The translations under genes and the position numbers were made by a program. DNA of 64,000 nt from Eutreptiella sp. 'Long Island Sound 2002'. Its lineage: Eukaryota > Euglenozoa > Euglenophyceae > Eutreptiales > Eutreptiaceae. The DNA lies in the NCBI GenBank assembly GCA_964036045.1, contig OZ038378.1, forward strand, positions 17,989,348 to 18,053,347, given 5' to 3'. Below, piece by piece: positions 1 through 10,554 of this stretch (the first letter of the stretch is position 1; each line of letters opens with the position of its first letter). The notes under the pieces were generated by a model. The model did no database searches. It saw only the letters and a list, made by a program, of their open reading frames with translations, and was not told the DNA's origin.

Positions 1-656
1 CGCTGGGGTCTGGTGCTCGGGGACGAAGCTGGGTATGGTCGCGGTCCAGGATCTTGTTATCCCCCACACGAACCGCATACACATCCTGCCCGACCCTCCG
101 AACGATTACCCCCGGCACATACCAAGATGCCTGCCGATGCCTGGACAGGACATCCTTGTGGTGCCGCTCCACCCACACGGTGTCTTGGAGGGCATACTTC
201 TGGACTTTTCTTTGCTTGAAGTACTTGGCCCTCTTGTCATGCTCGTCCTGTAGTGCCTTGCACACCTTGGCCGCCGTGTCGTCCGCCTCAGCCATCATGG
301 CGTTCGCATCTCGGGCCACTTTGCCATGGTTCAACCACGGGAGAGTGCGTGACACTCGATCCCGTAGGAACAGGATTCGATGGGGCGACAGTCCAGTGGG
401 CCCCAGAAGGTCGTGATACGCTTGGAGTACCCTCCACAGCGAATTGTACCAATTCCGGCCCGGTTCGTGGATGTGCAGCTGGCGGAACTTCTCGAACATC
501 TGCCGCCCGGCCACCTCAGCCCGGCCATTCGACCGGCTGTGGTATGCCACGGTGTTGGCGTGCCGAATCCCCATGTGCTTGCACATCGTCTTGAACCACG
601 TCCCCACGAATTGACTCCCCCGATCGCTGCAGATGACAGCCAGGACATCAAAAATC
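1..656 (-). pseudogene. Integrase C-terminal fragment of Ty3/gypsy A1
   Basis: This segment aligns without gaps to 58,177-58,832 in copy A2 and differs at only a few bases. In the integrase frame it covers the catalytic-core end (ICSD.GSQF, then NGRAEVAGRQ with the catalytic Glu) and the basic C-terminal region that precedes the GPY/F and chromodomain part. Similarity to A2 stops abruptly at 656, where protease sequence begins. The piece is therefore fused out of frame to the protease and cannot make an enzyme. The left end continues beyond the window. Confidence 0.85.
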
Positions 657-898
657 TGCAGTGTTGGGTCACGGTTTCGTCGCCCAGGCATATAGTCACA
701 TCGACCCCCGCCAAAGGAATGGATGATACGCCCATCCCCTACTCTTCTGGCCACGGTCTTAGTTTTGTTGAAAGTCTTTAGCAGGCGCCGGGCCACTTTG
801 GAAAGTGTTGCACCGGTGTCAAGCACTGCTCGAAAAACTTGATCCCTGCTTTTCACGAGGATCCAGAAAACCAAGTCCTCCTCTTCGGAGCCGCCCCC
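657..898 (-). pseudogene. Retropepsin-type aspartic protease fragment of A1
   Basis: Directly after the gag TAG and in the same frame there is a short acidic linker, then a retropepsin-like sequence with the active-site motif LDTGAT (Asp-Thr-Gly at about 809-820) and a flap-like glycine-rich stretch. The enzyme would cleave the Gag-Pol polyprotein. About 80 residues are present before the sequence jumps into integrase at 657/656, so RT and RNase H are deleted. Family assignment rests on the motif and on its position between gag and integrase. Confidence 0.75.
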
Positions 899-901
899 CT
901 A
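899..901 (-). promoter_or_regulatory. In-frame gag-pol TAG stop (A1)
   Basis: The gag frame ends in TAG and the protease continues in exactly the same frame, with GGG as the next codon. This matches the gag-TAG-pol arrangement of the B elements at 63,232 and 27,821. It suggests that Pol is made by stop-codon readthrough rather than frameshifting. A possible short hairpin follows, but it is less convincing than the B-family structure. Confidence 0.5.
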
Positions 902-1150
902 CTCCTCATCAGGGAACTTTACATCCACCCCTGCAGCCATGAGGGACCTGGCCATCCAGGCCAAGCGCCTCTTCTTCGAGTTATTCCCCTCAGGGGTAGC
1001 GTTATCCCCCTGGGGGCGATTCTTAGGATCACCTGCGGCAGGAGCGGGTGTAGCAGCAGGAGTGGGTGTAGCAACGGGCGCTGATGAGCGCCTCTGGGGG
1101 TTAGGGGGTCCATTTTTGCCACCCCCCTTGCCACCTCCTTTACCACCTTT
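902..1150 (-). pseudogene. C-terminal end of A1 Gag
   Basis: This is a Gly/Lys-rich stretch (GGGKGGGKNG) followed by a Pro/Ala-rich linker and a basic-acidic tail ending FPDEE before TAG. It is the continuation of the Gag that breaks off at 32,257, because the frame joins in phase across the 12-bp TSD. The Gly/Lys tract lies downstream of the CCHC zinc knuckle encoded at about 32,362-32,403, which suits a nucleic-acid-binding nucleocapsid tail. Confidence 0.7.
1139..1150. repeat. Left TSD of the LINE (12 bp)
   Basis: TTTACCACCTTT here is repeated exactly at 32,257-32,268. It lies next to a T-run (1,148-1,157), which is the poly(A) end of a minus-strand LINE. Confidence 0.8.
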
Positions 1151-1912
1151 TTTTTTTGGTGAATGGGGGTTGCCCCCCGGCGAGCATAGCACAAAAGCGG
1201 CCTAACCACGGGCAAGTGAGCGTTCATGGCGAGCCGAAGTTCATCGAAGGACAGCAGCCATATGTACAGTAACTCAGGGGGTGTGACCCTGCTCCAAAAT
1301 GCACCAAAGACCTGGTTACTGTGGGCTGTGGCTTCGCCATTAGCCCTGTGGTTGGTGTTATGACGCAAGACGAATAAAAAAAAAAGGGACTCTATATATA
1401 TTTATATATATATATATATAGAAATCAGAAACAAACAATTAACCCCGGCCATAGATCATCTGGGGTATCATAAAAGACCTCCAGTTAAGTGGAAACCACT
1501 GACTTCTCCAAACGTCAGGGGAAAGTTCGGAAAGAATCTGAGAATCATGGAAACGTCCTCTCACTTCCAAAATCATCATCGAGTCACCACGCTATATGGG
1601 ATTCCGTACTCCAAAGTCCTGAATGGTGTACAAAAAGGAGCTGGAAGAGAGCATCAAAAATGCGCTGACACAAACGTGGTCCCATCTCGTCGATCTGTCA
1701 AATGGTGTCAAGAAGTTAGGGGGGGGGGGTGCAGATCGCAGGTGGTGAAGATGAGGAGGACGGGAAAGAAAGACAAATAGAAAAAAGAAAAAGAGGGGGG
1801 GAGAAACTCGTTACCCGGAGACCAAAGCGGGGCAGAAACCCCCCAGTCGCTTGCGGAGCTTAGCTTCTTTTCGCGATGGCTTTTTTAGGGTAACGTGTTC
1901 CTAAGTGGGTTG
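1151..1912 (-). other. LINE 3' UTR with poly(A) end
   Basis: This non-coding stretch lies between the ORF2 stop (TAA at 1,913-1,915) and the poly(A) tail (T-run at 1,148-1,157 on the plus strand). It contains an AT microsatellite and several G-runs. No gene was recognised. Short reading frames across it have no family resemblance. Confidence 0.6.
1392..1420. repeat. AT dinucleotide microsatellite
   Basis: An almost pure (TA)n run with one TTTA interruption, inside the LINE 3' UTR. Confidence 0.95.
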
Positions 1913-4723
1913 TTACGGTAAATTAAGTAGTTGGGATTTGGTTTTTTTGTTTTTGCTGTGAACTTGTCTGTGTTTGTGGGGGTGTTTATTGGCGACTGTT
2001 GTGTTTGTCCTTTTTGGGTAGGTCAACAAGGTGGGGTTGTGAGACGAAGTGCTGTAGATGGAGTATTGGTTGTTCCATGGGTTGTCTGCGCAATCTGGTT
2101 GGAGTAAGTGCAGATCGTTAATTGGGTTTTGTCTGAGCCAGGTTTGTGTCTCTTCTAGTGCTGTTTTGAGTCGTTTTCTTCTGTATTTAAAGGCTGTTTT
2201 TAGGTTTTGTAGGTGTTGGAAGTAGGGAGTGTCGGGTGGGATTTCTCTTAGTGCATTACTGAGTGAGTTGGGAATGGGCGTGCGGATGTAGTTTCTTCTT
2301 TCTCCTTTTGTTGCATGTAGCCACCAGTCGATGACTGTTTGTTTGAAGGGTTGTTGCCAGACCTCAAAAAAGAGGTCACGAACAGGTTTCGCTGTGCCGC
2401 ATTCGGTCACCGTTGTTATGGGGTCGAGGGGGTGATGAGTGTGGCATTTGGGCCATTGATATGTGTGGAGTTTGTAATGGGGAAGAAAACCAGTGCAACA
2501 GTACAGTCCGTTTGTCCATTTAGAAGGTAGTCTGGAAAACCACGATGTGTGGGCGTAGAAGTCGGTGCTAGAAGGTAGGTGTATGTTGTTGTGTTTATGG
2601 TTTGGAAGTAGGTGTTTGACAGTTTTGCGTGTAATGCGTCCTGGCAGTGGTGTATGATTGTGGTATATGAAGTGAAAAGTGTCAGGGTTGTGGTGTTCTG
2701 GGTGTTGGTGGAGGTTGAGTGATACCCATTTAGAAATTTTGTCAGAGTGCTCGTTGCCATCGAAGTCAGCGTGTCCTTTGATCCAGGTGAAAATTATGTG
2801 AAGGTGGGTGTTGTGAAGAAATTCCCAAATATAGTTGTACCAAAGAGCGAAGCAATTAGCGTTAGAAGCGAAGGGTTTAGTTTTTAATTGTTGTATTTGG
2901 TGGAGTGTGGAGCAAACCGACAGGTTGTCAATGGCAAAAATGATTGGTTGAGAGAGAGTGTCGACGTGTTGGAGGTAGGTAAACAGTATAATGGCATAAA
3001 TTTCTGCTGGGTAAGATCCTTTTATCGGTGATGTGTTGCAGATGGTTGTTGGCGGTGTAGTGTTGAAGGTGATGGCGGCGCCCGATGGCGTGTTCACTGT
3101 GGGGTCGTCCGACCCGTCGGTGTAGGCAATCGTAGCGTTAGGGTAGGCGTCGAGTGTGTCTAAAAGATCGTGGCATCCCCAGTAGTGCAGATGTTGAGGG
3201 TTTGGGGGAGAGAGATTGTTTTTCAGGGTAAACTGAATGAAATTTTGAGTGGTGGTGGTGCCAGTGAAAGAAAAAGGGAAGTTGGTCGTGTCGGGTAGTG
3301 AGAGAGACTTGGTAGGCTTGGAAATATCTTGGGATGTGGGGAGAGTAAGGAAGCGAAACTGGTGGTTGGGCGTGAGGATTGTAGACATGTCTGGGAAAGT
3401 AACTGTGGTTTTCTGAGGCGTGGGGTGGTCGACTGTGCCTCGGAACCATAGGGTCGTTTTTGTGGTGTGGGTGGTATTTCTCGTAATGGAATATGTTGGT
3501 GGGTCGCTGTTGGATTAGTAGTAAATAAAGGCGACTTCGATTGTTGTGTGTGTAGGGATTTGAGAAGGGAGACATGGGTTGACTGTGGGTATGTTGTGAG
3601 TGTGGAAACCTAAAAAGCTAGCAGAGTGGGCAGTCATGCGTTGCATGGTGTTGGGGTTAGTGGACTTGTAGCGCAAGGTGTACTTGACTCTTTCGTTGGT
3701 GTGGGAAGGTCCGTCGTCGTGTGTGTAGCGCAGTATATGGTTGATGGCTTGGATGTGGGTTACGATAGAAATTTTTGTGATGTTTAGACCTAGTGTGTGT
3801 GGGGGGAAGTATTTGGTTTTATTGGGGGTGCGAAAGGATAGTTTGCCTAACTTGGAGATATGACTCCAAATTGTGGTGTCCAGTTTGTCGAGGTCCTGTT
3901 GCGGGAGTGAGTTGTAGATTAATCGGTAGGTGAGGGTAGGTATCAGTTGTATGTTGGATAGTTTTATGACTTCGTTGTGTGTGAGAGGGAGGGTGGATAT
4001 GTTGGCGAAAAAGGCGTGAATGGTGTTGAGTAGAAGTTGGAGCATGCTGGGGTTTTGTTGTTTGTTGAAAAGGTAGGTGCCCAGGTATTTATAAAAAACC
4101 CTGGGGTCGCCGTCATTGGTAAAAGTACTGAAATGTTGGGTAGGACTAATACTAATGGTGATGTGGGTGGCGTTGTTGAGGGCGTGGAGTTCCGACTTCG
4201 TAGTGTTAAAAGAAAGGCCGTATCGAGGCCCTTGGACAAAGAGGAAGTGAAGCACTTTGTGTAGAGTGGCATGGGAGGTTGTTTGGAGGGCGATGTCGTC
4301 GATGAAGGAGAAAAGGTCGTTGAATTCGTGTTTAGGTAGGAGAGATTGTATGTGGTTAATGATGGGGTCGACAAAGAGGTTAAAGAGTATGGGGGACATG
4401 GGGCATCCTTGTCTAAGTCCCCTTATACAGTGGGCTGCAAAGAGGGCGAAGCCGTTGACGACGGGGAAGTCTTGGGGGCAGGCGTAGAGGTTTTGGATGA
4501 GGTTGATGATGGAGTGAGGTATGTTGTAGTTGGAGAGTATTTGCCATAAGGCTCGGTGAGGAACGGAGTTAAATGCTTTATTTAAATCAAGATACAAGTG
4601 GTACATGTCTGGCCGCAGTGATAGGTTGGCAATCATAGTGTATATGTGGTCTGTGGTTCTGTGGTTAGGAAGTCCGCCGTATTGTGTGTTGTTGGTGAGG
4701 TGGTACGTTGTGGTGTAGTAAGT
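1913..4723 (-). pseudogene. LINE ORF2, 3' part, copy A (RT palm/thumb and RNase H)
   Basis: This is the second half of ORF2. The RT part shows the conserved blocks LDLNKAFNSV (motif A Asp), LRQGCPMSPILFNLF (motif B) and FIDDIAL (motif C, FIDD in place of the common YADD). The RNase H1 part shows AYTDGSD, AEIYAI, AIDNLS and GHADFDGNEHSD, which carry the expected acidic residues and His. Compared with copy B, this copy has a nonsense change (CAA to TAA) at 3,515-3,517, just after the RT thumb. It retains the genuine ORF2 C-terminus, which copy B lacks. The reading frame joins in phase to 15,893 across the retroposon insertion. Confidence 0.85.
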
Positions 4724-4733
4724 GAGGGTGTGT
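4724..4733. repeat. Left TSD of T-poor retroposon (unit A copy)
   Basis: GAGGGTGTGT here and at 9,881-9,890 corresponds to GAGGGTCTGT at 15,891-15,900 (one mismatch). Deleting the insert with one TSD copy restores the LINE ORF2 frame. Confidence 0.7.
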
Positions 4734-5227
4734 TTACTCTTCTGGACGCGCGCGCTGGGGTCCTGTCCCAGAACGAAAAGAAAAAAGATAGGTAAAACGC
4801 GACGAAAAAATTTTCTGAATAGCTGAAAATAAAGCTAATTAGCATAAAAAACGCTTAGGCCAAAAAGCGCGCTGCGAAACGCGTAAAAACGCGACCTGAA
4901 ATTTTTCGACGTGAAAGAGGTGAATAGTTAGCGCCGTAACAACCGTAACGCTCGTAGGACCCTAAGGCCGTCACTCTCGTCGTCTAACTAGCCGTAGGCG
5001 CAAAGAAAAACGCGTCGCGAGCAGCGCGTAAAACTCGAAAGGTTTTTCTAAGCCGCCGCGTCCCTTCGCCCTGCTTCCCTTCCTTTTATTTCCTTCTCCA
5101 TGCACCTACCTCCCCTCCCTCCTGCCCCCCCTCACCCCTTTTCATCAGCTTAGGCGACCGGCCCTGGGGGAAAAGCGGTCAACCCCTAGCAAGCAAGACC
5201 ACCATCTTCGCGGTCGCGTGGCAACAC

Positions 5228-5328
5228 GTAAGTCAGAAATTTCACCTTGGTATTGCTGCTTGCCTGCGTGCGTGAGTTGCGTAGAGTTTGATTTTCTAAA
5301 GAGAAACATTTTGATTTTTGGTTTTCAG
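5228..5328 (+). other. Intron-like GT-AG segment in the retroposon leader (unit A)
   Basis: A strong 5' splice-site match (CAC/GTAAGT) at 5,228 is followed by a T-rich stretch ending TTTTGGTTTTCAG at 5,328, giving a 101-nt candidate intron. The same signals occur at 10,383-10,483. T-rich sequence here contrasts sharply with the T-depleted sequence downstream. It is a prediction from splice motifs only. Confidence 0.4.
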
Positions 5329-5399
5329 AAAGTTTTCAAAGGCACGGAGAAACGGCAGGGGTTTTTAGCAAAGGAAAAGAGGACAAAAGGAAAAACAAT

Positions 5400-7084
5400 T
5401 ACCAGCAGCGCAGACAACCGCACAGCACAGCCAACCAGCACAGCACCGCAGGGCAGCACGGCACCGCAGGACACGGCACAGGGCGCAGGACACCACAGGA
5501 CAACGCACAGCACAGCAAGACACCACGACACACCAGAGCAGCACCACCACACCGCGGAACGCCCAGGGAGACACCGAAACGCACAGGGACACGCCACAGC
5601 ACTAGGCACCAACAACAGCGCAGACCACACTGGCGCCGGACGACAGGCCGCAGGAGGGCAAAGCAAACACAAACAGCACCGCAAAACGACAGCAGAGCAC
5701 GACAGCACAGCACCACACGACAGCACAGCGCCACAGCACACGACACAGGGAAGCAGGGCACCACAGCCAGCACAACAAGGCACCGCAGCGCACAGAGCGG
5801 AGAAGACAGGGAACGAACAGCACGAGGAAAAGAGCACCACAGCACGCAGACACCACCACCGGGCAAAAAACAGCACAGCCAACCAACAGCACAACACAGC
5901 ATAGCACGACAGCCCACAGGAGGGCAAAGCAAACCCCAACAGCACCGCAACAGGACAGCAGAGCACAACAGCACAGCACCACGCGACAGCACAGCACCAG
6001 AGAACACGACACAGGAAAGCAGGGCACCACAGCAAACCACACCAACCACAGGGAAGCAGACCACGCGGCCAGACAGGGACACCGACACCGAGACACGCCA
6101 CAAGCAGACAACCACGGGCCACCAGACCCAGCGACGCACCACGGCACACCACAGGAAACAGCACAACACACAGCAGCGCACCACAGCACCAGGCGCCAGC
6201 AAGTGCACGCACCACACGAACAGCACAACGCGAGCGCAGCAACACAGCGAAGCACAGCACCGCACAGAGCGGAGAGGACAGGGACCGCACAGCACAGCAC
6301 CCCGGGACACACACAGCACAAAGCAGAGCGGCAAACAACAGCACGCACCGCCGCGCCACGACAAAATACACACAGCACAGAGCACACAGCGCGGGGGAAC
6401 ACCGCAAAACACAGCGCCGCAGAGCGAAGGGCGACAGGCAGCGCCAGAGGGCACGGCGCAACAAACAGCGGCACCAAACGAGCGCAACACAGCACACGAC
6501 AGCACAACACCGGGCGACACAACACGCAGACACAAAAGGGGGGGGGGGGGCAGCAACCACCAGGGAGCAGCCAACAGCCAGGCGGAAAGCACGAAAGAGG
6601 GACAAGCGCACGGAGAGCCGAGAAGCGGAAGGCCAACAAAGCAAACAACGCACAGCGCCGAGGCCCAGGGCACCCGGGGCCGGAAACCAGAGAAAGCCGG
6701 AGACAACGGGAGCGCACAAAGGAAGAAAAAAAAAAAAACACCCCAAGGCACCAAGCAGGAGCGACGAAAACCGCGAGACACAACTGGGGAGGTGGGGGGG
6801 GGAGCAACCACCAAAGAGCAGCCAAGGGCCAAGCGGGAGACACCAACCAGGCGCGAGCGCACGGAGAGCCAGGCAGCGGGAGGCCGAGAAAAACAACCAA
6901 AACACAGCGCCAAGGCAACGAGGAACGGCAACAGCAGCGAGAAAGAGGAGGGCAACCCCAGCCCGGAGGGGGCCAAGCAAACCAGAAAGACAGGACGTCC
7001 AAAGGAAAAGGTGAGGCGCACCAGAACGCGCCCAGGAGGCCGGCCCGCCCTACCTGGCCAAGCAAAGCACGCACACGCACACCA
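5400..7084 (+). other. T-depleted tract (unit A)
   Basis: By eye there are only about a dozen T in nearly 1.7 kb on the plus strand, including 417 consecutive bases without T at 6,368-6,784. The tract is made of degenerate CACAGCA/ACAGCACC-like words plus G- and A-runs. Every stop codon contains T, and its complement contains A, so all six frames stay open for long distances. The large reading frames here on both strands are therefore not evidence for proteins. Confidence 0.9.
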
Positions 7085-7271
7085 GCCGCCGTCCGGATGG
7101 ACGAGTGCGCGCCCGGAGGGTACCCAGCCCCTACCGGCTACGGAACAGCCGCCGTCCGGATGGACGAGTGCGCGCCCGGAGGGTACCCAGCCCCTGCCGG
7201 CTACGAACAGCCACCGTCCGGATGGACGAGTGCGCGCCCGGAGGGTACCCAGCCCCTGCCGGCTACGAACA
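7085..7271 (+). repeat. 62-63 bp tandem repeat, 3 copies
   Basis: Three near-identical units start at 7,085, 7,148 and 7,210 with the core CCGTCCGGATGGACGAGTG. Unit B of the duplication has only two copies (12,248-12,372), so copy number changed after or during duplication. Confidence 0.9.
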
Positions 7272-7317
7272 GCCACACACCACGCGCAACCCAAAGCACA
7301 GCACACAGAGCGAACAC

Positions 7318-7436
7318 ACCGGTGAACAGGAGCCCAGTGGCCCAAGACACCGCACGCGCGACACAACACACCGAGCAGGCACACCGGTGCACAGGAGCCA
7401 AGCGGCCCAGGACACCGCACACGCAACACAACACAC
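7318..7436 (+). repeat. Start of 65-bp minisatellite, truncated (unit A)
   Basis: Almost two 65-bp units (core ACCGGTGAACAGGAGCC) are present before the duplication junction switches back to LINE sequence at 7,436/7,437. Confidence 0.85.
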
Positions 7437-9880
7437 GTGCGGATGTAGTTTCTTCTTTCTCCTTTTGTTGCATGTAGCCACCAGTCGATGACTGTTTGTT
7501 TGAAGGGTTGTTGCCAGACCTCAAAAAAGAGGTCGCGAACAGGTTTCGCTGTGCCGCATTCGGTCACCGTTGTTATGGGGTCGAGGGGGTGATGAGTGTG
7601 GCATTTGGGGCATTGATATGTGTGGAGTTTGTAATGGGGAAGAAAACCAGTGCAACAGTACAGTCCGTTTGTCCATTTAGAAGGTAGTCTGGAAAACCAC
7701 GATGTGTGGGCGTAGAAGTCGGTGCTAGAAGGTAGGTGTATGTTGTTGTGTTTATGGTTTGGAAGTAGGTGTTTGACAGTTTTGCGTGTAATGCGTCCTG
7801 GCAGTGGTGTATGATTGTGGTATATGAAGTGAAAAGTGTCAGGGTTGTGGTGTTCTGGGTGTTGGTGGAGGTTGAGTGATACCCATTTAGAAATTTTGTC
7901 AGAGTGCTCGTTGCCATCGAAGTCAGCGTGTCCTTTGATCCAGGTGAAAATTATGTGAAGGTGGGTGTTGTGATGAAATTCCCAAATATAGTTGTACCAA
8001 AGAGCGAAGCAATTAGCGTTAGAAGCGAAGGGTTTAGTTTTTAATTGTTGTATTTGGTGGAGTGTGGGACAAACCGACAGGTTGTCAATGGCAAAAATGA
8101 TTGGTTGAGAGAGAGTGTCGACGTGTTGGAGGTAGGTAAACAGTATAATGGCATAAATTTCTGCTGGGTAAGATCCTTTTATCGGTGATGTGTTGCAGAT
8201 GGTTGTTGGCGGTGTAGTGTTGAAGGTGATGGCGGCGCCCGATGGCGTGTTCACTGTGGGGTCGTCCGACCCGTCGGTGTAGGCAATCGTAGCGTTAGGG
8301 TAGGCGTCGAGTGTGTCTAAAAGATCGTGCCATCCCCAGTAGTGCAGATGTTGAGGGTTTGGGGGAGAGAGATTGTTTTTCAGGGTAAACTGAATGAAAT
8401 TTTGAGTGGTGGTGGTGCCAGTGAAAGAAAAAGGGAAGTTGGTCGTGTCGGGTAGTGAGAGAGACTTGGTAGGCTTGGAAATATCTTGGGATGTGGGGAG
8501 AGTAAGGAAGCGAAACTGGTGGTTGGGCGTGAGGATTGTAGACATGTCTGGGAAAGTAACTGTGGTTTTCTGAGGCGTGGGGTGGTCGACTGTGCCTCGG
8601 AACCATAGGGTCGTTTTTGTGGTGTGGGTGGTATTTCTCGTAATGGAATATGTTGGTGGGTCGCTGTTGGATTGGTAGTAAATAAAGGCGACTTCGATTG
8701 TTGTGTGTGTAGGGATTTGAGAAGGGAGACATGGGTTGACTGTGGGTATGTTGTGAGTGTCGAAACCTAAAAAGCTAGCAGAGTGGGCAGTCATGCGTTG
8801 CATGGTGTTGGGGTTAGTGGACTTGTAGCGCAAGGTGTACTTGACTCTTTCGTTGGTGTGGGAAGGTCCGTCGTCGTGTGTGTAGCGCAGTATGTGGTTG
8901 ATGGCTTGGATGTGGGTTACGATAGAAATTTTCGTGATGTTTAGACCTAGTGTGTGTGGGGGGAAGTATTTGGTTTTATTGGGGGTGCGAAAGGATAGTT
9001 TGCCTAACTTACAGATATGACTCCAAATTGTGGTGTCCAGTTTGTCGAGGTCCTGTTGCGGGAGTGAGTTGTAGATTAATCGGTAGGTGAGGGTAGGTAT
9101 CAGTTGTATGTTGGATAGTTTTATGACTTCGTTGTGTGTGAGAGGGAGGGTGGATATGTTGGCGAAAAAGGCGTGAATGGTGTTAAGTAGAAGTTGGAGC
9201 ATGCTGGGATTTTGTTGTTTGTTGAAAAAGTAGGTGCCCAGGTATTTATAAAAAACCCTGGGGTCGCCGTCATCGGTAAAAGTACTGAAATGTTGGGTAG
9301 GACTAATACGAATGGTGATGTGGGTGGCGTTGTTGAGGGTGTGGAGTTCCGACTTCGTAGTGTTAAAAGAAAGGCCGTATCGAGGCCCTTGGACAAAGAG
9401 GAAGTGAAGCACTTTGTGTAGAGTGGCATGGGAGGTTGTTTGGAGGGCGATGTCGTCGATGAAGGAGAAAAGGTCGTTGAATTCGTGTTTAGGTAGGAGA
9501 GATTGTATGTGGTTAATGATGGGGTCGACAAAGAGGTTAAAGAGTATGGGGGACATGGGGCATCCTTGTCTAAGTCCCCTTATACAGTGGGCTGCAAAGA
9601 GGGCGAAGCCGTTGACGACGGGGAAGTCGTGGGGGCAGGCGTAGAGGTTTTGGATGAGGTTGATGATGGAGTGAGGTATGTTGTAGTTGGAGAGTATTTG
9701 CCATAAGGCTCGGTGAGGAACGGAGTTAAATGCTTTATTTAAATCAAGATACAAGTGGTACATGTCTGGCCGCAGTGATAGGTTGGCAATCATAGTGTAT
9801 ATGTGGTCTGTGGTTCTGTGGTTAGGAAGTCCGCCGTATTGTGTGTTGTTGGTGAGGTGGTACGTTGTGGTGTAGTAAGT
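7436..9880 (-). pseudogene. LINE ORF2, 3' part, copy B (truncated RNase H)
   Basis: This copy has the same RT and RNase H blocks as copy A (motif A LDLNKAFNSV, FIDD motif C, RNase H TDGSD and GHADFDGNEHSD) but no stop at the position where copy A has TAA. It ends about 120 codons before the true ORF2 stop, because the duplication starts inside RNase H. Downstream the frame runs into the T-depleted sequence of unit A, which gives a spurious 1,533-codon reading frame. Confidence 0.85.
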
Positions 9881-9890
9881 GAGGGTGTGT
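9881..9890. repeat. Left TSD of T-poor retroposon (unit B)
   Basis: GAGGGTGTGT, paired with GAGGGTCTGT at 15,891-15,900, flanks the complete 6-kb insert. Confidence 0.7.
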
Positions 9891-10382
9891 TTACTCTTCT
9901 GGACGCGCGCGCTGGGGTCCTGTCCCAGAACGAAATAAAAAGATAGGTAAAACGCGACGAAAAAATTTTCTGAATAGCTGAAAATAAAGCTAATTAGCAT
10001 AAAAAACGCTTAGGCCAAAAAGCGCGCTGCGAAACGCGTAAAAACGCGACCAGAAATTTTTCGACGTGAAAGAGGTGAATAGTTAGCGCCGTAACAACCG
10101 TAACGCTCGTAGGTCCCTAAGGCCGTCACTCTCGTCGTCTAACTAGCCGTAGGCGCAAAGAAAAACGCGTCGCGAGCAGCGCGTAAAACTCGAAAAGTTT
10201 TTCTAAGCCGCCGCGTCCCTTCGCCCTGCTTCCCTTCCTTTTTTTTCCTTCTCCATGCACCTACCTCCCCTCCCTCCTGCCCCCCCTCACCCCTTTTCAT
10301 CAGCTTAGGCGACCGGCCCTGGGGGAAAAGCGGTCAACCCCTAGCAAGCAAGACCACCATCTTCGCGGTCGCGTGGCAACAC

Positions 10383-10483
10383 GTAAGTCAGAAATTTCAC
10401 CTTGGTATTGCTGCTTGCCTGCGTGCGTGAGTTGCGTAGAGTTTGATTTTCTAAAGAGAAACATTTTGATTTTTGGTTTTCAG
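10383..10483 (+). other. Intron-like GT-AG segment (unit B)
   Basis: Same splice-like signals as 5,228-5,328: GTAAGT at 10,383 and TTTTCAG ending at 10,483. If this were spliced in the transcript that was copied, it should be absent. Its presence means the copied RNA was unspliced or the signals are not used. Confidence 0.4.
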
Positions 10484-10554
10484 AAAGTTTTCAAAGGCAC
10501 GGAGAAACGGCAGGGGTTTTTAGCAAAGGAAAAGAGGACAAAAGGAAAAACAAT

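Larger units (their letters stand above)
2279..7435. repeat. Tandem segmental duplication, unit A
   Basis: This is the first of two direct copies about 5.1 kb long (initial offset 5,157). The unit starts inside the LINE RNase H coding region and ends inside the 65-bp minisatellite of the T-poor retroposon. The copies differ by scattered single-base changes, small indels and one extra 62-bp repeat. The junction at 7,436 has essentially no homology beyond one or two bases. Confidence 0.9.
4734..7436 (+). mobile_element. T-poor retroposon, 5' partial copy (unit A)
   Basis: This is the 5' 2.7 kb of the element described in full at 9,891-15,890, truncated where the tandem duplication restarts. 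It contains the ordinary-composition leader (4,734-5,399), the T-depleted tract (5,400-7,084), three 62-bp repeats and the first two 65-bp units. Confidence 0.75.

Noticed and set aside
919-1368. Separate gag-like gene upstream of the protease
   Set aside because: Only 902-1,150 continues A1 Gag in frame. Everything from 1,151 is LINE 3' UTR, shown by the TSD and poly(A), so the longer frame is accidental.
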